Shown here: in pieces, positions 58,901 through 64,000 of the stretch
Numbering within the stretch: position 1 is the stretch's first letter
How the letters are laid out: each line of letters starts with the position of its first letter
Assembly (NCBI GenBank): GCA_903813345.2
Contig: CAIIXF020000012.1
Location: 32,370,501-32,434,500 of the forward strand
DNA: 64,000 nt
Source: Owenia fusiformis
Taxonomy: Eukaryota > Annelida > Polychaeta > Sabellida > Oweniidae
Direction: 5' to 3'
The notes under the pieces: generated by a model
Databases searched by the model: none
What the model was told of the DNA's origin: nothing
What the model saw: only the letters and a program-made list of their open reading frames with translations
Position numbers and translations under genes: made by a program

Positions 58901-61900
58901 CAGCAATGTGCAACCGGGAATGCAACATACTTAAAGCTATTTAGGCTAGGTGCGTAGAGTAAACGTTTTAAGAAATCTAATAATAATTTATTTTGCTTAT
59001 TCAGCGTATCGTTCGAATCGTGCCCCCATGGCATATCACCATGTTCATTTCATATCACCATGTTCCCATGTTATATCACCATGTTCATTTCATATCACCA
59101 TGCTCCCATGTTACATCACCATGTTCATGTCATATCACCATGCTCCCATGTTATAGGCCTATCACCATGTTCATTTCATCTCACCAAGCTCCCATGTTAT
59201 ATCACCATGTTCATGTCATATCACCATGCTCCCATGTTATATCACCATGTTCCCATGTTATAACACCATGTTCATTTCATATTACCTACTCCCATGTTAT
59301 ATCACCATGTTTGTTTTGTATCATATCAACATGCCCCAATGTTATATCACCATTCATTTCATCATGCTACCATGTTCATAACCTTATTCATGACCTCATG
59401 TCATATCACCAATTCAACAATTAATAGCCTATGCTTTCTCACAGGGCAATAATGAAATTGTAAATACGTCAACCCTAACTCTGTAACTATGACAAAATAA
59501 TCTAGCGAATGCAAACTGAATTCTTTGTTCAAAGATATTATTTCGATCTTAAATTTACATTAACTATTACGGTAAGCAAATCTGCGATTATGTTCATAGA
59601 AAACTATATTTTCAGGTAACTGTTATCAGATATAACAACAAAAAGCTTGTGGGGGTGGAGCAAAAACCCAAAAGGATGGTTAAACTACTGAACTATGAAC
59701 AACTTTCACGAGGTATGTATTGATTTATCAAATTAATTGATTAATTCAGAATTAATTCAGATTGCCTAAAGATGCTAGATGCTAAACAATGATAGCTCTG
59801 CATGTTCTCTTGATGTCTCATAAATTGGATCCTTAATAATATTGCACCACCGCTATTTAGGAAATGTAAATGTTATACATAGAAAATATACATATATGTA
59901 CTTAGTAGGCTGCAATCACGATCATGGATTAATTGGTTTAACTTATGAATATGCATGTTTAATGCAAATGTGATGAAGCCTCAAATTATAGTTTCTTTTT
60001 TATCATTTCAGGTATAACGATTTTACATCAGGGGAACTAAATCGGCGAATAAGAAGGCACAATGACAGGGCGTTAGCTTAAGGAATGACAAAAACAATTA
60101 TGGACTAAACACATCCCTACAACTTTGAGCTGATACCCTTGTAAAGGCAATGACATTTTCCAGTTGTATGTAATTGGGAGTTAGGGTCATCATAATGTAT
60201 ATACAGAACGACAGTTTTTGTACATTGTGTAAATAGTGAATCTTTTGTAATTTACTGTTATTTACTGTTACTGTGGTAAATCTTCAATCTGAAGGAAATA
60301 AAACAATACGATACTCCTATGATATGATGAATAAAGTTATAATTTGGTATTATATATAACAAGATAATGCATTATGTTTTTAATGGTATTATAGCTGGGA
60401 TACTTGTTTGGTTATAATATTAATAACTGAAGAAAAACCAAGATATATATATATCAAAATCATGTGATATCATAACCCTTAAAAATCCTTACCCTTGATG
60501 GTCTAATTAAAAACAAGATCTTGATAAAAATGTCAATTTAATACATTTTTATCGATTCAATATACAAAAATTCATCCCCGATTATTTTTAAAAGTTGGTA
60601 CAAAATTCATACAAATTTAGCACTAATTCCACGCTAATTCGGTGCAAAGTCATCACTAAGGTTAGTACTGAGTTAGCGCTGAGTTAGTGCGAATTTTGCA
60701 CCTGCCGTACAGCTCGATTGGTACTAAATCAGTACTGACAATTTAGCGCTAATTCCACACTAAATTAGTACTAACTCCACACTGATAATTTGATTGCGGA
60801 TTGGGGGTGTACTCATAAATCACTGATATATATTAATATCGCTAACATGTTAAATCATTGTGGGATTACGCATATTTAGTATGTTAAACTTGAATATTAA
60901 TTGAATATACACGAACAAAATATTCTTTGTTTTTACAGAACTATGATGCACACCAAATAATGAAGAGTATAGGCCAGTACCAACATGGTAAGCTGAAGGT
61001 TATACCAACAAACATGGAGAAATATATTTCATTTTCAATGGGATCGATGGATTTTATTGATTCATATCAATTTCTTGGCACATCTCTCGAAAAGCTGACT
61101 CAAAATCTAGCTCAGGAAGGATCAGAAAAGTTTCAACATTTATCAAGTGAATGCTCCCTAGAAGATATTGATCTTCTTTTGCGAAAGGGAGTTTTCCCAT
61201 ATTCATGGTTCGATACGTCAGAGAAATTCATGTGTCATGAACTCCCACCCCAACATGATTTTTTCAATGATTTAACAGATGAAATGTTAACTGATGCTGA
61301 CTATAAACATGCGCAGAATGTTTGGCAACGTTTCAATATGAAAACATTTGAAGAATATCACAATTTATATCTGAAAACAGATGTTCTGCTACTGGCTGAT
61401 GTCTTTGAAAACTTCCGAACTCTCTCAATGAATCTTTATGACCTTGATCCTGCTCATTTCTACACTGCTCCTGGATTAGCGTGGAATGCCGCACTAAAGT
61501 ACACAGGGGTGAGGTTAGAATTATTCACTGATCCAGATATGCATCTGTTTATTGAGGCTGGGCTCCGAGGTGGTATAGCCATGATATCCCATCGATATGC
61601 TAAAGCCAACAACCCGTATATGTCCGACTATTCTCCAGATGAGCCAAAATCGTATATATCATATGTCGATGCAAACAATCTGTATGGTTGGGCCATGAGT
61701 AAACCTTTGCCAACACATGGATTTAGATGGTTGGGTGAAGATGAAATCAACGACCTAGATATAAACAACATTGCAGAGGATGCAGAGGATGGATACTTTC
61801 TTGAAGTGGATTTGGAATATCCTCAAAATCTGCATGATATCCATTCAGACTATCCATTGGCCCCTGAATCGTGTTGTTTAGACAATGACCTAATCTCTCC

Positions 61901-63155
61901 ATTCTGTAAACATCTGGCTGAAGACCTAGAGCTGAATTGTAATACAACGAAGAAGTTGATTCCCAATCTGAGCAACAAAGAAAAATATGTTGTGCACTAC
62001 AGAAACCTTCAACAATATATGGGGTATGGCTTAAAACTCAAGAAAATACATCGTGCGATAACCTTCAAACAGTCAAGATGGTTGAAATCATATATCGATC
62101 TCAATACAGAAAGAAGAAAGCTGGCAAAGAATGCGTTTGAAAAGGATTTGTTCAAGTTAATGAACAACAGGTGAGATGCAACTCTATAGTTATGTCATAT
62201 AAATTATTTAAGTTATTAAATCGACATCCTCAATTCATATTAATCTTATTAATTGAGAATCGTATCTGTTTTCAGTGTCTTTGGCAAAACCTGTGAAAAT
62301 TTACGCCGACGACGGAGACAGATTGAGCTTGTTCATAAAGATAAAAGACTCCGGAAATTAGTTTGCAAACCGAGCTTTTATGCCTTCAACATATTCAATG
62401 AAGATCTGGCCGCTGTTGAACTGAGGAAGACTAAGCTCTACCTTAATCGCCCAATATATTGTGGCTTCACCATTCTTGATGTCAGCAAGACACTGATGTA
62501 CAATTACCACTATGATCATATTGTTCCGACATATGGAGACGATGCAACTCTTCTTTTCACAGATACTGACAGGTATTTATAATGTTTCAAAAATGATTTA
62601 CATATTATAATAATATTGTTGTGTTTATATCATTAGTATAACTATTTTATCACTAATAAAGTAGTATTATGTGTTTATATTTTATATTTCAGCCTGTGTT
62701 ATCACATATACACAGATGACATTTATGCAGATATGGGTCAGCAAAAGGATCTTTATGATACATCTGACTTTCCGAAGGACCACCCATTATTCTCTTTAGA
62801 TAACAAGAAGGTCATCGGGAAGTTTAAAGATGAAACCGCGGGAATACCTCCATCTGAATTTGTTGGTTTAAAACCAAAGATGTATTCTCTGTTAGTGGCT
62901 GGTGAAGCCAAGAAAACTGCGAAGGGGGTTAATAGAGCAGTTATCAAGAACACCATCACTCATGACGACTATAGAGAGGCAGTGCTAGATCATAAGCTAT
63001 CTATGGGATGTATGAAGCAATTCAGGTCTTTCAAACATGAGATATACATGTTAAAGATCAATAAAATTACTCTTAATCCATATGATGACAAGAGGTATGT
63101 GCTAGATGACGGGATCAGGACTTTGGCACATGGTCATTATAAGATAAGCAAGTAA
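55969..63155 (+). CDS. Zinc-finger / exonuclease / type B DNA polymerase, intron-containing (Polinton-like)
   Basis: Five coding exons with GT-AG borders: 55969-57736, 57831-57916, 60939-62170, 62276-62572 and 62693-63155. Phases match and they give 1,281 residues. An in-frame ATG at 55927 probably lies in the intron. Order: three C2H2 fingers (about 8-87), a fourth near 417-438 (FCPYCLHGF), exonuclease motif I SDFEAA (about 470), an HNH/endonuclease-VII-like zinc motif (CHICKKPM ... DHDHVTG ... STCN, 569-602), exonuclease II DFIDSYQF (about 655) and III YLKTDVLLLADVF (about 762). Then come polymerase A DANNLYGWAM (about 862), B KLMNNSVFGKT (about 1025-1035), C DTDS (about 1125) and KPKMY (about 1189). 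All catalytic residues are present. The polymerase style is that of protein-primed enzymes of Polinton/Maverick and adintovirus-type elements. Four introns are unusual for such a gene. Confidence 0.85.
58838..60303 (+). CDS. Possible small spliced gene inside the intronic element
   Basis: Candidate pieces: an ATG frame at 58838-58957 (39 codons, begins MRSEGSEEYNNN); an exon 59616-59712 with TTTTCAG acceptor and GAG|GTATGT donor (32 codons, begins VTVIRYNNKKLVGVEQKPKR); an acceptor TTTCAG before 60012 with a short frame to a stop at about 60037; and AATAAA at 60298-60303. The first piece does not join the second in phase by any donor I can find, so the model is incomplete. I do not recognise the product. 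It could be the element's own gene or a chance set of splice-like sites. Confidence 0.25.
59030..59410. repeat. TATCACCATG minisatellite
   Basis: Irregular units of about 18-20 bp (CATATCACCATGTTCATTT / CATATCACCATGCTCCCATG). The three overlapping plus-strand ORFs over it (58950-59424) are repeat shadows rich in His, Ser, Pro and Cys. Confidence 0.85.
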
Positions 63156-63159
63156 GTAC

Positions 63160-63465
63160 TACCTCCCTCCTCCTTACCTCCCTCCGCTTCCTCCCACATC
63201 CTCCCTAACTCCTCTTTATCCCCTCCCTACCTCCTCCCTACTCCCTACCTCCTCCCTACTCCCTCCCTACTTCCTCCTTACCTCCTCCCGCTTCCTCCTT
63301 ACCTCCTCCCACCTCCTCCCGCTCCTCCCTACCTCATCATTACCTCCTCCTTACCTCCTCCAACCTCTTCCTTACCTCCTCCCACCTCCTCCCTACCTCA
63401 TACCTCCTCCTACTTCCTCCCAACCTCCTATTGCCTCTTCTCCATCTTCCAAACCCCCTCCCCTC
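63160..63465. repeat. Pyrimidine-rich CCTCC tract
   Basis: About 300 bp of CTCCTCCCTAC-type sequence immediately after the polymerase stop, with almost no purines on the plus strand. Simple-sequence expansion. A polypurine/polypyrimidine stretch of this length can form triplex (H-DNA) structures. Confidence 0.85.
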
Positions 63466-63638
63466 CCTTTACTTTAATATACAATAGTTTATAATGTCAT
63501 CAATGCCTGTTTATGTTTACAATTGATCTTAATTGACACATTTTGAACCAATCCAAATACTGCACATTAGAATATTCTTATATATTTTAAGTTGTCCATG
63601 TTTTGAGTCATTTTACTGATAGATCTTGAACAGACAAC

Positions 63639-63752
63639 ATGTCTTTCAATTGTTCTGAGTGTAGTGTGAATTTTACGAGAGGTGATAACCTATCACGGCA
63701 TATGAATAAGTTTCATGGAGAAAATATACATCAATCGGATGTTATGCTGTAA
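63639..63752 (+). CDS. C2H2 zinc-finger ORF, 5' part of the ATPase gene or separate
   Basis: 37 codons from ATG to TAA with one complete finger, CSECSVNFTRGDNLSRHMNK (C-X2-C ... H-X4-H through FH). It lies 112 bp before an acceptor that opens the P-loop exon. Proteins with one N-terminal finger followed by this kind of ATPase are the pattern I recall for such elements. A splice joining the two could not be placed, because the needed phase-1 donor is not evident, so the link is inference. Confidence 0.5.
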   Translation: MSFNCSECSVNFTRGDNLSRHMNKFHGENIHQSDVML

Positions 63753-63864
63753 CATCCGTTTACTATGATAGCAGGTATAGGTATAGTCTGATAGATGTAT
63801 AAATACACAAATATAGAAAAAGAGCTTGCTAATGTATTAAAATATATTTTTGTTGTATTTTTAG

Positions 63865-64000
63865 CCGGGCCAACATCGTCGGGGAAGACCTGGCTTATGA
63901 AGCACTTGATTCAAAATGTTGAACGGTATATATCCCCAATTCCGAGAAGAATCATCTGGTGTTATGGTCAATGGCAGCCTGCCTACGAAGAGCTAAGAAA
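63865..64000 (+). CDS. P-loop ATPase (HerA/FtsK, A32-type packaging ATPase?), start only
   Basis: The exon begins after TTTTTAG at 63863-63864 and is open to the window end. It encodes the Walker A motif GPTSSGKTW (about 63867-63893), then a helix (LMKHLIQNVERY) and PRRIIWCYGQWQPAYEEL. The Walker B region lies outside. Position just after a protein-primed type B polymerase on the same strand fits the genome-packaging ATPase of Polinton-like elements. It enters in phase 1, so an upstream exon is required. Confidence 0.6.

Larger units (their letters stand above)
57930..60800. mobile_element. About 2.85-kb element in polymerase intron 2, inverted TAGCGCTAA-rich ends
   Basis: Both ends (57949-58140 and 60600-60785) are crowded with short palindromic words: TAGCGCTAA, TTAGTGCTAA, GGTACAAAA, AATCAGTAC. 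GTGTGGAATTAGCGCTAA at 58019 recurs inverted near 60755. The exact termini and a target duplication could not be fixed. The interior holds a TATCACCATG array and possible exons (see 58838-60303). Superfamily unknown. Confidence 0.5.

Noticed and set aside
58950-59424. Three overlapping His/Ser/Cys-rich ORFs
   Set aside because: Entirely made of the TATCACCATG minisatellite.

Overview
The window is AT-rich animal nuclear DNA. Genes are split by GT-AG introns, coding exons are sparse, and a large share of the bases sits in transposons and satellites. The gene set (MS4A-like four-transmembrane protein, secreted fibrinogen-domain protein, single-exon rhodopsin-type GPCR, CR1/L2-type LINE with a 2A-like motif, protein-primed type B DNA polymerase) suggests a marine invertebrate, perhaps an echinoderm or another deuterostome. 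The phylum cannot be fixed from the sequence alone.

Layout. 1-4105 (+): the 3' six coding exons of a lysine-rich gene I do not recognise. 4565-7002: a duplicated segment holding the last two exons of an MS4A-like gene (-), with a MITE inside it. 7003-13600: gene-free, with a TTAA-flanked MITE, other palindromic MITEs and an 87-bp satellite. 13697-15193 (+): an intact GPCR with a repeat-built third intracellular loop. 15537-17950: a foldback element with minisatellite arms and a 10-bp target duplication, itself hit by a mariner. 19131-20797: another TIR element. 20860-26490 (-): a complete six-exon MS4A-like gene whose tail is an 11-residue repeat. 26943-28065: MITE within MITE. 29912-30584: a broken copy of exon 4 of the first gene, split by an insertion that carries a tRNA-like sequence. 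30875-32796 (-): a two-exon secreted fibrinogen-domain protein. 35207-52291: a foldback element interrupted by a LINE (35963-49754), which is interrupted by a gag-only LTR retrotransposon with 2.54-kb LTRs (37493-46202). 52850-54700: satellites. 55969-64000 (+): an intron-containing zinc-finger/exonuclease/HNH-like/type B DNA polymerase gene of the Polinton-like kind, then a C2H2 finger ORF and the start of a P-loop ATPase cut by the window end.

How the parts relate. The host genes look independent of one another. The most unusual block is the last 8 kb. There a polymerase with every catalytic motif visible is divided by four introns and is followed by a packaging-type ATPase, so it is either an intron-bearing Polinton-like element or a set of captured genes. 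The nested block at 35-52 kb gives a clear order of insertion: foldback element first, LINE second, LTR element last. Removing each insert with one target copy restores continuity of the layer below.
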